A DNA stretch of 64,000 nucleotides. Source: Aphrophora alni. Taxonomy: Eukaryota; Arthropoda; Insecta; Hemiptera; Aphrophoridae. The notes beneath the pieces are model-generated. The model had not been told where the DNA came from and did no database searches. It worked only from the letters and a program-made list of their open reading frames with translations. Positions 21,414-33,119 of this stretch are shown here, one piece after another (position 1 is the stretch's first letter; each line of letters opens with the position of its first letter). The DNA is taken from contig OY740772.1 of assembly GCA_963513935.1 (NCBI GenBank), positions 16,772,098 through 16,836,097 of the forward strand, read 5' to 3'. A program made the position numbers and the translations under genes.

Positions 21414-23529
21414 GATTTTCTATTCTAGCGTGGTTAATTTTTTAAATTCTAGTTTGTTTTTTTTTCTAAATTACAGAGCTTGGTTAATTTTTTTTAAATT
21501 CTGGAACCGTAGTTAATTTTCAAAATTTCGCATTGGAACTATCTAAATTTAAATTCAAAATTATCTTTGTAAACAAGGCTCTTTTTTATGTTTTGCAGCT
21601 TTTTCAAATACTGCACAACTGTTGCTGATGAAATTTTTTTTTATTTAGTTTAAATATTTAAATCTCTATAAATCTATAGTCTCTTTTTTTTTATTATTTA
21701 GTTATTTTTATAAACACTTACACAAAAACTTCTAAACCAATTTCGATAAAATTTTTTTTTATTATTTTGTCTGCTTAAATATTTTTTTTATATATATATA
21801 TTTACATACACTGCACCCTAGTCATTCACTGAATTTGATCCAGACAGCGGGCTCATTCGGGAATCCAAAAAAAATTTAAATAAATAATAAAATCCAAAAA
21901 TAGTTAAAAACAAAAAAAAACAAAAAAATTTCAAAATCTCCTTCAAAAATTTTCTCGAGTTTTCTTTCGCTTGTCTGTATCAATTCATACTTACACACAC
22001 ACATATATACACAACAACTACACTACATATAATTCTTGAGTCTTTCTCTGGCTCTTTCACCTTTTTTACATCATCTTAAAAGAAATTTTTTTTATTTAAA
22101 AACACTTGATTAAATTTTTTTTTATTTATCAGCAACAGTTAAGATGGCAGTGGATTTGCTGCGATTAGTGGATTCGTTAAAGAACACGGAGCTTGTCTTT
22201 GAATTTTTTTTGTTTTCGTCATCTTGAAAGGAAAATTATTTTTATTTATTTTTTTTTATTTTATCATCATGGCGGTGGACTGGTTGATGCAGATGGTGGC
22301 ATCTGTTTGATAGTAAATTGAAATGTTGAACACCTTTTAATAATATATCCTTGTGAGCTAAATTTTCTTTTCCAAATCATGTTTCCAAATCATGCAAAAA
22401 AATTTTTTTTCTTTTCCAAATTATAGGGGCCCAGTTTTTGTATATAGGACGACATGGTTGGCCTGTTTGTTTTGATTAATTTGTTTGTTTGTTAGTTAGC
22501 AGGTCAACATGTTTGTTTCCTGATTTAGTTTTTTGTTAGGGTTGAGAAAACCGGAGTTGGGTTTTCCTCACCATGGGTCACCTTTTATTTACATATTTAC
22601 TTTGCTACACCTTTTCTTAATACATCTTTCTTTGTACATCTTTTTTTTTTTTTTGAACACTTATCTTATTTTGATGAAATTTTTTTTTTACATAATTTTT
22701 TTTTATTAATTTAAATTCCTTTTTTTTTTTGGGGCACATGATACACATACATAAGACCTTAAGTCAAACACCACATGCCCTGCCTTGGGCACTAAAACAA
22801 TTTTGACTCCCCAACGTTTCATACTGTTTTTTTGTTTATTTTTCAAATGGATTATTCGTTTAGACCCTTCAAAATTCTTTTTTCTCACGGAAATTGTTAA
22901 GAGCCGTGAATAGTTTAAATTTCTCTTCGTATGGGAGAAGAGGAGTTTAAAAATAACGACGCTGAGCATGATCTGACCTAAAAGGCTTCAGGAGTTTTTC
23001 TTTTATTTTTATTTATTTTTGTAATTAAATGTTAAGGTCGGCTCAGAGGATACTCCCCCCGTCTGAGTCCGACCTTTCCTGCAAGTCCTTAGTGCCATGC
23101 ACTTTTCCCTCCCCTGGTCCCCGGAGTGGTCACCTCCACTTGGTTTCCCGAGGTGCCACTCCACCCCTTTCCCCACGTACCTTAGGGTACAAAGTCAGTT
23201 CATGCACAGCAATGTCGACCTTTGCGTCACCCTTCAGCTCTTTCTGTCGGGGGCTTGTCCTAATGATAGATGGGAAGAGCTGAGACGCTATAGAAATTTC
23301 AAAATTTAATAAGTAAATGCCGAAGGAGGCTACACCCTAGAGTGGTGATTATAAAAGCATTATGAAGCGTTGTTTCTATCAGGTGCCCCGTTTCAAAATT
23401 TTGCGGGAGGCCCTTCTGGCCCCTTCTTTAGAATCTTCTGGAGGCCCTTCTGGCCCTTTGCACCTTTTTCAAAATTTTGCGGGAGGCCCTTCTGGCCTCT
23501 TTTCTGACTACACCCTAACTCCGTCTTTC
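21414..23529 (+). other. Internal domain of the LTR element, non-coding
   Basis: AT/T-rich to about 22900, then notably richer in C and G to about 23530. No protein motif of gag or pol is seen in any frame. TTCAAAATTTTGCGGGAGGC occurs at 23391 and again at 23468, about 76 bp apart, with a shortened third piece (GGAGGCCCTTCTGGCCC) between. The 84- and 70-codon frames near 23029-23309 are proline/serine-rich by composition and unrecognised. The GC-rich block might be packaging or regulatory sequence; that is speculation. Confidence 0.6.
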
Positions 23530-23541
23530 GGGGGGGGAGAG
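23530..23541 (+). promoter_or_regulatory. Polypurine tract
   Basis: Eight G followed by AGAG directly upstream of the 3' LTR (separated by a single C), the position required for plus-strand priming. Confidence 0.8.
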
Positions 23542-23542
23542 C

Positions 23543-25611
23543 TGTAGCATTTAAATCCAAAAAAGCACTTCCGCAATAACTTAACTCATTTCGTAAATAT
23601 ACATTCCACTTTCCGTCGCTTGACAGATGCTGGCATCTAGCGGCCCGCTCCTAAACCAAGCATCACCTGATACTTGAAACCAAAGTACATTTTCGCCGGT
23701 CAAGCTAGCTTCTCGATTACCGGTCCACAGTCTACATGCGATAACAACATGGTCGACACTCTTCATAACTCCGTTAGCTAAAAGTTTTTCTTTCTTCTCT
23801 CAAAATTACCGTCTTTCTAAAACATCATGTTAAATTACTAATTGTGCGCCTTAGTCTAATAATCTGGTTCAAAAATGTTAAAATTAACCATCATTTTCTC
23901 GGTACTACCTCACGTGATCTGCGACAGGATTTACCAGGTACTTCAACCTTACAGATTTTGTCATATTATAAATTTTGTTAATTTTTAAAATAATTTGTTA
24001 ATTATCATGTATTCTTTAAAATATGTATTTCATGTTTTATTCAATATTCTATTTCCTTTTGAAACTAAATGATTATAAAAATTTTCTTTTCTTAAAACAT
24101 CATTTACAAAATCTTGCAAAGGCACATTTTACGTTTTGAACATTTTTGTGAAATAAGTGCAAACTAGTGTTGAACATTAAATGATCAGAATATGAACATG
24201 TCAAATATAAAACAATTGAGGAAATTTCTTCTAAATCAGAAAATTTCGTTTTACAAGCTTTTGCAAAATCTTACAAGTCTTATACAAGCTTTCTTTTAAA
24301 CAAAATTAAAATATATATAAATAGATTTATAATAATCTAAGAAGCTTTTAAGTACCATCTTAACGAATTTCTGTTATACAATCAATTTTCTTTAATTTTG
24401 GCAAATAATCAGATATTTCTTTAATGATGAACATTAATGCTAAAACATGTCTGATTTTGTACAGACACTAAAAGAACATGTTTTTTGCTCACAGCTAATA
24501 TGCTGGTAGGACAAATAGGAGAAATTGGAGAAATAAAGAAATTCTTGTCTCACATTGCGCAAACCAACGAAACATCCTAACAAGTTTCGTCCTGTTGGCA
24601 AAACACGTTTTTTTTTGTATAACGTAACTTCACATTTTCGAGTGCATAAAAGTGATGTCTTTTTCTACAGCTGACTTTACAGAACTTTAACTAACTCATT
24701 TTGTATATGTGCCTAAATTTACTTTCGCAAATATGTGTTCCTTAAGACTATTTTCTAAATGTAGACCTGTGTAGTTAATTATAAAGTATATATAAAAAAC
24801 AATTATTGGGTGGAGCCTGCATGCAATTTTCGGTCCTAACAACCTCCAAGAGGTTAATTTCCAAATTAAAATAATTGACGTCAATTAACAAAATTTCAAA
24901 ATTCTAAATTCCTTTTTTTTGTTTGTTTAAAATATATAAATTTATTTGGCCAATATAGTTTTTAAGAAATTTTTCAAACCAGTTATATTATGTATCTTTA
25001 GTTTAGTGATAAACATGTTAACTATAGATATGATTTTTGAACTTAAAATATCAAACTCTTTTATATTTTGTTAAATTCTGTAATTGTTTAAAAAGAAACT
25101 ATCATCTTATAAACTAAAAAGGGGGGGATAAGTTTTTTTCTTTTTTTTGAATCTTTTGATTAATTTTTTTTTTATTATTATACTTTTACATTAAGGGCGT
25201 ATAATCTTTTTTTTTTGATTAATTATAATTCTGTGAATTATTAAGCTGTGCTCATTGTTTTTTTTGTTAAATTTTTGTAACTATAAATATACATATTAAA
25301 AGGGGGGATAAATTTTTAGAATCTGTTGATTAAATTTTTTTTTCTAAATTATTATATGTTACAATTAAGGGCTTATAACTTTTACAATTTATGATATTGT
25401 TAATCATAAGTTTTTTTTTATTGATGATTTGTGTCAGGATGTCTTTTGTTGTAAATGACAAAGTCTGAAGCGCCGAAATTTCTTTCTGTTTTCAATAAAC
25501 TTGAGCCTTGTTAATTATTAAACTTGTCTTTGTCTTTTTTTTTTATTTTTCTTTTCAAACATCGTTACCATTTTAGTTCCGCCTTTATTAAATTTAAGTC
25601 CCCTGGTAACA
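23543..25611 (+). repeat. 3' LTR
   Basis: Exact counterpart of the 5' LTR at +4222, followed by the right target duplication AATA. Every segment I compared was identical. Confidence 0.93.
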
Positions 25612-25706
25612 AATACATAGATAAAAAGGTCACATAAAAAAATATGTATACCAATTTTGGACCCAATATCTAATTTATTTCCATAAATAATTTAGAAATA
25701 AGGTAT

Positions 25707-25746
<40 letters not shown>

Positions 25747-26699
25747 TGGACAAGACTGAGATTTTCCATTTTGTATTTTGGCCTAGACTGTTTCATTCAT
25801 ATACTATAAATACCTTGATTAAATACCGCTCAAATTTCTCCCGCATATAATATGAGTGCTGTGTCTTCTGGCCATTAAATTTAGCTTAACATCCATCATT
25901 TACCTAGATAATGATCAAAATAACACCCATTTACTTCCGAATATGCTCTAAGCAAAATAATAAATTCATCAAAAACTTAAATGTTATTTTATTAAAGTTT
26001 GATCAGAAAGCTGCATTAACTTACAGTTTTAATTTTAACCTCAAAATTTATTTGTCCATACTTAAAATTTTGAAGTACAATACCATAAATATTTAATAAT
26101 TAAAAGTTTAGAATTCGTTTGATATGTTGGATGAATGTTGCAAAAAAGAAATGAATTTTTTTTTTTTTTTTAGTAATTAATAGTGTAAAGTCCTTCTTCA
26201 ATGTCAATTCGGTTTATGTTGGGTTTGGTATGTTTTGTTAGCTTAGGGTAGGGTCGTTTTGGTTAGATTAGGTTTAGGTAGGTTGATTAAAGTAGGTTTG
26301 GTTAGGTTAGGTTATCTTAGAGGTTTGGTTTGGCTAGATTGGGTTCAGTTATGTTAATGTGATTAGGTAAGTTAGGTTATTAAAAAAATATTGATTGATA
26401 ATATTATTAGACATGCCATGATGAAAACCGGAAATTTAAACTTTATCACTGTGTAAATAAGTAATGACTAATTATGTATTCCTAACTCTACTGTCGCTCT
26501 AATGAAAGACATTTTTTTATTGAATTAATAATGTGACATCAATTAAACTTTTGCTTTTTAATCAATAAATTGGCAATCAACGACTACACCCTATTAATAG
26601 TAATTAGCTTTATTAACACACTTGACCTATTCATTTAAATTTATATTGATTTATTATCAAATCTTTTTTTTTTGCTGGATTTCGATATGAAAGCAAGCC
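25612..26699. other. AT-rich DNA, poly-A run, GGTTA-rich tract
   Basis: Contains the right part of the split family D repeat (to about 25800), including an A-run of about 33 bases at 25710-25742. The GGTTA-rich tract is listed separately. The 61-codon frame near 25911 is AT-rich and unconvincing. Confidence 0.45.
26208..26392 (+). repeat. Degenerate TTAGG-like interstitial tract
   Basis: Repeated GGTTAGGTT, GGTTTGGTT and TTAGGTTAGG-type words over about 185 bp. TTAGG is the ancestral arthropod telomere repeat, but this tract is heavily degenerate, so it is either an old interstitial telomere-like block or a simple-sequence repeat of similar composition. A short CAGGTTAGGTTAGGTCC lies near 46695. 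Confidence 0.5.
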
Positions 26700-26930
26700 C
26701 TCTCCCCCCCCCCCTGTTGTTTAAAGGTAGAAAACCACTCTGTTATGATCGCTTTATAAAAAAAAAGAAGGAAAAAAAAAAAAAAAATACGTCTTAGTCT
26801 CAAATACTAATAGAGTCAGGGTCTGAAGAGAACAAGAGTTGGTCAAGTGAGACCTAATAGGAAAGACGAAACTGAGAGATCTAACCCAAACCTAAACTGC
26901 ATAAAAAAGTGTAGAACCAGCGTCAAATGA
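26700..26930 (-). repeat. Family A copy
   Basis: Minus-strand copy: GAACAAGAGTTGGTCAAGTG, ACTAATAGAGTCAGGGTCTG and AAAAGTGTAGAACCAGC mark it. A C-run (26706-26714) and A-runs flank it. No coding capacity. Confidence 0.6.
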
Positions 26931-28063
26931 ATTTTGTATCATCAATTTCAGTTTCTTGTAATTCTGTCAATATGTCCATTCTGCATTGGATGGATTTCAC
27001 CACTGTTGGACTATTCACTACAGATCCTCTTAATCTTATGATTATTACACCATTTATTGATGTGGAAGGGAGGGGGGGCGGCTAAAGACTAAAAATCGTC
27101 ATTTTCGTCAAGGCTTTTTATTTATTTAAGGAGGTGTAACAAATTAAAATACTGATTACGATAAACGCCTCAATCAAAACCCTGTTTTTTTGTTAGAGTT
27201 ATTTTTTATTTGGATTTAGGGATGGGCGAGTGGGAAAGTTGTTGCAATTTTTTTCTGAAGAATACGAGGCAAGAGAGTCGAGGAGTTAATTAAACATAGA
27301 TGCATTCTTCTAGTACGGTTTTGTAAAGTTTTTTTGTTCTAGTTGCAATGTTTTAACATTTATTTTAATATTACTAGAAAAAATATCACGTAAATCGTTT
27401 TGTTGGTCCTTAATGCTAGATTAAAAAAAAAAAGTGTTCTCTATAAATGAGTTTTCTCCAAAATTAAGACAACTAAATTCCCTTTTTCACCTGAAAATGC
27501 AAATTTACCCCATTTCAACAAAACCTCATCTCTCGTTTTGAAAGTAAAATTTGTAAAACTAGAAATTATTGGTTTAAAGTTCGTCTGGAACACTTTTTAC
27601 ATAGTCACTCATTTCTTTCAAAATCCTGCATCAACCTGGAATATATTGTTAAGTAACAACCTCGTTGGTACATACCTTTTTGTTCAGTTGACCAAAGTAT
27701 GTTCTTGGCTTTAGTCTGGGTTACTAGTGTTACTTGTTTTTATTTTTATAGTCGTTAGGCTATATTGTTTATTTTTATCTTTCCTCTAAAATAAATTAAC
27801 AGAATTCTCTATATATATCTTCTGGTGCATAATAGGGCGGATTTTTGACATTTTGGGGGGGGATTGAGGGGGTGATTAAATATCTCAAATGTAATTTAGA
27901 TTATGTGGCACATCATTGTAAATTATTAAAAGACAAAGTAAATGCACAAACTAGAACTTAGTAGTGTCAGGCTCCGTTTCAATGTAATGGCCAATTAAAA
28001 TGATGAAAAATTGTATTTTATTATAAAATTAAAGGAGGTTAAAGGAACTTTTTAAATGTTCTG
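26931..28063. other. AT-rich DNA with family B fragment
   Basis: TTATTTGGATTTAGGGATGG near 27210, followed by GAAAGTTGTTGCAATTTTTT, matches family B. No gene is seen. Confidence 0.35.
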
Positions 28064-28432
28064 TATATACAGGGTAAAGGTGTGACTAAAGTTGTATTCT
28101 ATAAGTACAAAAGTTACAAAATAACTTTATAAAAGTTAACCACCAGGACATTTTTGGGATTAAAACTGGAAGTATTCCAAATTTTTTATATCACCAGTCA
28201 TTTGTCCAATATGGCAGTCACCTCTTAATTTCTTATGTGAACTTCTGTTTTTTATAAACTTTTCAAAAGCTAAATATTTATTTTTTGTAAAAATACAACT
28301 TTGTAAAATGACGGATTGTCTGAAAACGATGCGGTTTCGTATACATATTCATATGAAATTTTATTTTTATTTGTATGTCAGAAATCCGCTTCCGAAGGTT
28401 GCCAAAGTATTTCTGAAACACCCTGTATATAT
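28064..28432. mobile_element. Short TIR element, ATATACAGGGT ends
   Basis: Left end ATATACAGGGT (28064-28074) and right end ACACCCTGTATAT (28418-28430) are inverted. The roughly 370-bp interior has no coding frame and contains CCAATATGGCAGTCACC, like family D. These look like the true termini of a non-autonomous element to which many family D pieces in the window belong. Confidence 0.55.
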
Positions 28433-28695
28433 GTTTATAGGTTTCTCAATGAATGACAAGATTTGACTCACATTCTTGAAATGTCATGAGTTCATAATAT
28501 TTAAATTTCAATGTATGAAATTTGCACAAATAATTTTTTTTTTTTTAATTGTAATTTTCAGTTGTATTAGTAAAAACACAAGTTGTAAGAAACAAGATGC
28601 AAGTTGAAGTCCTGAAAGTACTACCAGCATCTCCGCTAATTAGGCAATGATTACAGCATCTTCACTTCACTGATGTTTCTCTTAGAGGTACAAGT

Positions 28696-29915
28696 TATAT
28701 AGTCTATTCAAAATGCGGAGTGACATTGTTCAATTCAGATACAACTTTCATTATACGTTTATAGGGTCGCTCTTTCCAAAAATCGAGGTCGCGAAACCCT
28801 AAAGTGGTGGCACACCCCTAAAATTAAAAACACCCCTATAAGGGTTTTTTGCAATAATCTAATTAAAAATCTTAAATAATTCTATGAAATGACCTTATTT
28901 AATAATAATTTGAATTTTTAGTGAGATAATGTTAAATTGAGCCAAAATTTATTCTCACACCAAAATAACTTGTCACACCATCTTTCCGGAATATTTAATC
29001 AAACTGTAAAAAGATTTTTTTTTTAATTACTGTTCTGTGTTTTAGGGGGTAGTTTTACCCCTAAAAAGAGTGAAAATAATATGCGATATTTTTTTAACAC
29101 TAATTAACTACAAATAAAAAAAATGCAAAAAAATTTTTCTCAACGTATTTAAAAAAAAATTTAAATTTATATTTTTGTTTTTAACACCCAAAGGAGATTT
29201 AGCTTTATTTTTAATCCATAAAGTGGTGAAAATATTATTTTTTAGTCCTAAAATATCTATTCAAAATGTAAAAACTTAACTTTTTATTTTGCAATGTTTT
29301 AGGGGTAGTTTTACCTTTTCAAAGGTTGAAAATAATTTGCGATATTTTTTTAACACTAATTAATTTTAAATAAAAAAATTCAAAATATATATATATACAA
29401 ATGGGTTTTTTCATGTGTAGTTAAATGTAGATTTTTTTTAACCCCTGAAGGAGATAGTTCAATTGTAATTTTTATTTCTTAAGGGATAAAAATATTAATT
29501 TTAGTTGTAAAATGACTGTTTATTACTTTAAATTATGGAACCTACTGAAAAAGTAAAGTAGCAAAAACATTTGTATCATATCCATTTTTCCTTTTTTTCT
29601 TAAAGAACATGTTTTTCAACCCCAATTATTTACACTAAGAATATATTTTAACCCAATTTAACATTTTCTCACTAAAAATACAAATTATTATTAAAATAAG
29701 GCATTTCATAAAGTTATTTAAGATTTTTAATTAGATTAATTATTGAAAAAAAAAACTTTACAGGGGCGTTTTTTTTGCATTTTTAGAGGTAACATTGGGG
29801 TTTTGCTACCTCGATTTTTGGAATTAATGACCCAAAAAAACGTATAATGAAAGTAGTCTCTATTCGTGGCATGAATTGAACAATGTTACCCCACATTTTG
29901 AATGGACTATATATA
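28696..29915. mobile_element. 1.2-kb fold-back element with internal tandem duplication
   Basis: Arms of about 240 bp at each end are reverse complements, starting TATATAGTCTATTCAAAATG and, on the other strand, TATATAGTCCATTCAAAATG, and running through ACATTGTTCAATTCA, ACTTTCATTATACG and AATCGAGGT. The interior holds two diverged direct copies of about 258 bp (29040-29296 and 29298-29540), each with GGTAGTTTTACC and GCGATATTTTTTTAACACTA. No transposase. A TA-type duplication is possible but not certain. Confidence 0.7.
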
Positions 29916-31817
29916 ACTATGGCAAATATTAGCATAGAGTATACATTTTGTATTCTGACACTTGTTTTTATATAATATATAGTATAAACTATTTGGTATT
30001 TATTATGTACCCAGTAATGGGTAAGTTTGGTAAATCGTCAAAAATTTTGAACTACTTCATTTATTTTTTTTATTGATCTTCATATTTCATGAATTCAAGA
30101 AACTGAAAAAAGGATTTTCAACTTGCCATCCTTCCGTCATTGTTAGTATGATAACGCCCATAAAATATATTTTAATCATCAAAACCAATGAAAAAGGATA
30201 TGTAAACATATTTCCGAAAATGCTTAGTTTTCTATCTAGTCGCCATTTTGTGTTTTTAACTAAAAAAAAACCCTTTAATGGTAAATGATATGTAGTTAAA
30301 ATTTTATATTTTTAGTGTTGTGCAGGCCCAATTTGAGAAGGAAAAAAATCAAACATATTTCATCACTCATTTTAAAACGTTGGCTATTTAAACTTTTTAA
30401 CGACCAACTAAACGTTTTTAAATTTACTTTTTTCTGTAGCTTAGAGGATAATTAAGTTACAGATGAAAAACTGAGAACATTAATTCTTGGTAATTTTCTA
30501 CAATATTTATTTCCAAATCTTCCTGTAGCTTAAAAGGACAACTGAGTTATCAACAAACCTAATAGTAATATGTAATAGCTAATATCATCAATTTCTGTCT
30601 TTTGTAGTAATACATAATAAGGCTGTAGACCTACAGTGTATGGCATACAATATTAGTCCTTTTAAACTACAAAAATATTTACAGAAATTATACAAAATTT
30701 TGGTTGTAGGGTAATCTGTGGTATTGTAGACAATTAATACATACATGTCTAAAAGTCCCGTTAGGATTTAACCGAGACATCAAGAATGCAATGATATATA
30801 CAATTCAGAAAATCTGTGTAATAACTGTTTTAAACCAACTTACCATCTGCTGGGTAAGACCTTTAATCTATCAATACAATTTAACATTTCCTACAATCAC
30901 CAATAGACCAACTTTTGGGCATTCATTTAGAGGATCTGCTTTGTATTATATCGTATAGCACTTTCAACTTTGTTTAATATTTAATGTTAAAAGTGTTAAT
31001 TCGAGATATTTGATATTAAATATTTTAAACATCCGCCATATTGAAAATGTACAAAATTAATTCTTGGTTTTCTGGTATATTGGTAAAAGGTTACGTACAT
31101 ATTGCGCTCAATATCTTATCCACTTCCAAAGTTATGGTGTCTTTTTTTAAATTCAAAATGGCCCGACAGTATGGAAACAAAGCATTTTTGGACCTATGTT
31201 TATATGATCTACATATTTTTTTCTTCCAACAACGCTGTCCATGGTTCATTCAACTTTTTGATGAACAGCTACCATATGACATTTTTGGTTCTTTATTTGG
31301 TTATGGGCATGGGTGAGTGAGAAAGTTTGTGCAATGTTTTTGCACAAAATTATTATTGTTTTAGTCTCGACGAGGAGTAATAATAGTGCCACCGCCATGA
31401 GACGGAACATTAAGGAGTTGGGGGAGATTCAACTCGACAATTAGAGAGAATTAAAAGAGAATAATTAAATTGGGAAAACTTGGCAGTGTCTTCTATTGTT
31501 TTGCTTGATAACCAAAGATATACTGAGGAGAACAATTATTTGCATATTGAGTAAGGACATTTTAATGTAGGCCTAGAGTATTTCTAAAATGATGTCTTAC
31601 TTAACGTATGGAGTAAGTATGGTAATCGTCAAAAATTCGAATTCAGTTTTGTACGGAATCTTCGACATGTTGTTCGTCCAACATTGTTATCGTCTTTATA
31701 ATAGCTGTCACAGAAATAAAGATAAGAACATTAACCTCCCAAAAAGTGTGTTATATACTAGATGGGAATGGGAGGCTCCTTCACATACGTCGAGGCCAGT
31801 TTGGGCCGATACACTGA
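29916..31817. other. AT-rich DNA with families B, C, D
   Basis: A TTACCCAGTAATGGGTAAG repeat lies near 30010, family D near 30210-30260 and 31020-31160, family C near 30900-30950 (GAGGATCTGCTTTGTATTA), and family B near 31160-31345 (GGTGAGTGAGAAAGTTTGTG, TTTTTGCACAA). Frames of 71-91 codons here overlap these repeats and have no motif. Confidence 0.4.
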
Positions 31818-31825
31818 CACGAGCG

Positions 31826-32186
31826 CAGGGCCGGATTTCCCAATAGGCCCTGAAGGCCCGGGCCTATGGGCGTAAGCTCCCAGGGGGCGCACGGCCGAGA
31901 GAATTTTTTTTTTTTTTTTTTTAATATCTAGAAATAAAAATAAATAGCCATAACTTAAAATATTTTTTGAATTGATTACAAAAAAATCATTCTGATTTTG
32001 AAGTTCATTGGAACAAATAATTGTTGGTAAAGTTAAACTATTTTTCAACATTACGCATCAACTTCGTTACAACATATGCTTGATATAATTTTTTAATAAA
32101 GGTTTTTGGGGAAGTAACTTTAACCAGACTAGGGGGCGGAAAAAATTATTGGGCCTAGGGGCGCCTAAATGCTAAATCCGGCCCTG
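31826..32186. mobile_element. hAT-type MITE with perfect 8-bp TSD
   Basis: A 361-bp element with terminal inverted repeats CAGGGCCGGATTT / AAATCCGGCCCTG, flanked by CACGAGCG on both sides (31818-31825 and 32187-32194). CAGGG ends and 8-bp duplications are diagnostic of the hAT superfamily. The sub-terminal GC-rich blocks (AATAGGCCCTG..., TTGGGCCTAGGGGCGCC) are also inverted. The interior is AT-rich with no transposase, so it is non-autonomous. The perfect TSD indicates little decay since insertion. Confidence 0.93.
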
Positions 32187-32194
32187 CACGAGCG

Positions 32195-33119
32195 ATGCGA
32201 GTGCAGGCCATGCGACATCAAAAAAAGTAGTGATTTACATAACTACAAGAAAACCTGTGTTATAACTGATTTAAACAAACTTACCCTTTTGGATAACACA
32301 TAATGATCTACCAATTTAACATTTGCTGCAAAGCTCAGAAACCAACTTTTGGACATTTAGAGGATCTGCTTGTATTACATTTAATGATCGGGCTAGGTAA
32401 GTACCATGATTGTGGCCATCAACTTGTTGTGTGGTAGAAGAATATAACAGTTCTGTCTTCCAATTTAGCGTAAGCTTTGATTTTCAAATTAAGGTTTGGC
32501 CCATTTAAATATCTATTAATGTAATACAATTAAACAAGCATTTATTTTGGGTTTGTAAATTTATCTTGAAAAACATCTCTTTTTTGGGTGACATCCCTCT
32601 CTTTCATCTTTCCTATCATGTCTCTCTTGACCAACTATTGTTCTTTTCCGATCTGACGCTATTAGAGCAATTGAAGGCTAAGGGTTATGTTATTTTCTTC
32701 CTATTTTAATTAAGGGGACGATGATTGAGAGGCTTTTTTGGTTTTAAAAAAACTTTAATTTCAATCAAATACAATTTACCCTGAGGGCTTAGTTATTGAA
32801 CATAGGAGCAAGTTTAAATCCTTATTAAAATATATAAATATTGTTTCAAAGTTGGCACCCATAGTTCATTTTCAGTTTTTGATTAACAACTGCCCAACTG
32901 ACAATTTTCATGACGAGATTCGGTTTGTTTTTGGAGAAAAAATTAGTGCAAAGTTTTTGTATCATTTATTTTTAAAGATACAGATAGATATTAGATTAGA
33001 CAAAGCAAACACAATAAACATTGTCATGAATGTATCTTATTATTCGCAAGCTTTACATTCCTTCATTCCTCTCCCCTAGTTATGTGCAGTAGTCCCCATC
33101 CTTAATGTATATATTGTAG
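32195..33119. repeat. Families C, A and B in series
   Basis: Family C at about 32250-32420 (GAGGATCTGCTTGTATTACA, GGTAAGTACCATGATTG), family A plus-strand at about 32585-32760 (GACCAACTATTGTTCTTTTC), and family B at about 32760-32965 (CAATTTACCCTGAGG, CCATAGTTCATTTTCAG). No gene is seen. Confidence 0.5.

Larger units (their letters stand above)
19321..25611 (+). mobile_element. Complete non-coding LTR retrotransposon (LARD-like)
   Basis: Two direct repeats of 2069 bp, offset exactly 4222 bp, begin TGTAGCATTT and end CCTGGTAACA (TG...CA). They appear identical wherever I compared them. The element is flanked by AATA on both sides (19317-19320 and 25612-25615), a 4-bp target duplication. A PBS-like TGGTAGCAGAGCGTGG follows the left LTR after 6 bases, and a polypurine tract directly precedes the right LTR. 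The 2.15-kb interior has no gag, protease, RT or integrase. It is therefore a non-autonomous element that must be mobilised in trans. Apparent LTR identity implies recent insertion. Short identical frames in both LTRs are not genes. Confidence 0.93.

Noticed and set aside
23029..23547. Pro/Ser-rich frames as a small gag
   Set aside because: Overlapping frames in a GC-rich stretch with no zinc knuckle or capsid-like motif.
19359..24884. Two pairs of identical 61- and 62-codon frames as duplicated genes
   Set aside because: They are the same positions in the two identical LTRs; no protein motif.
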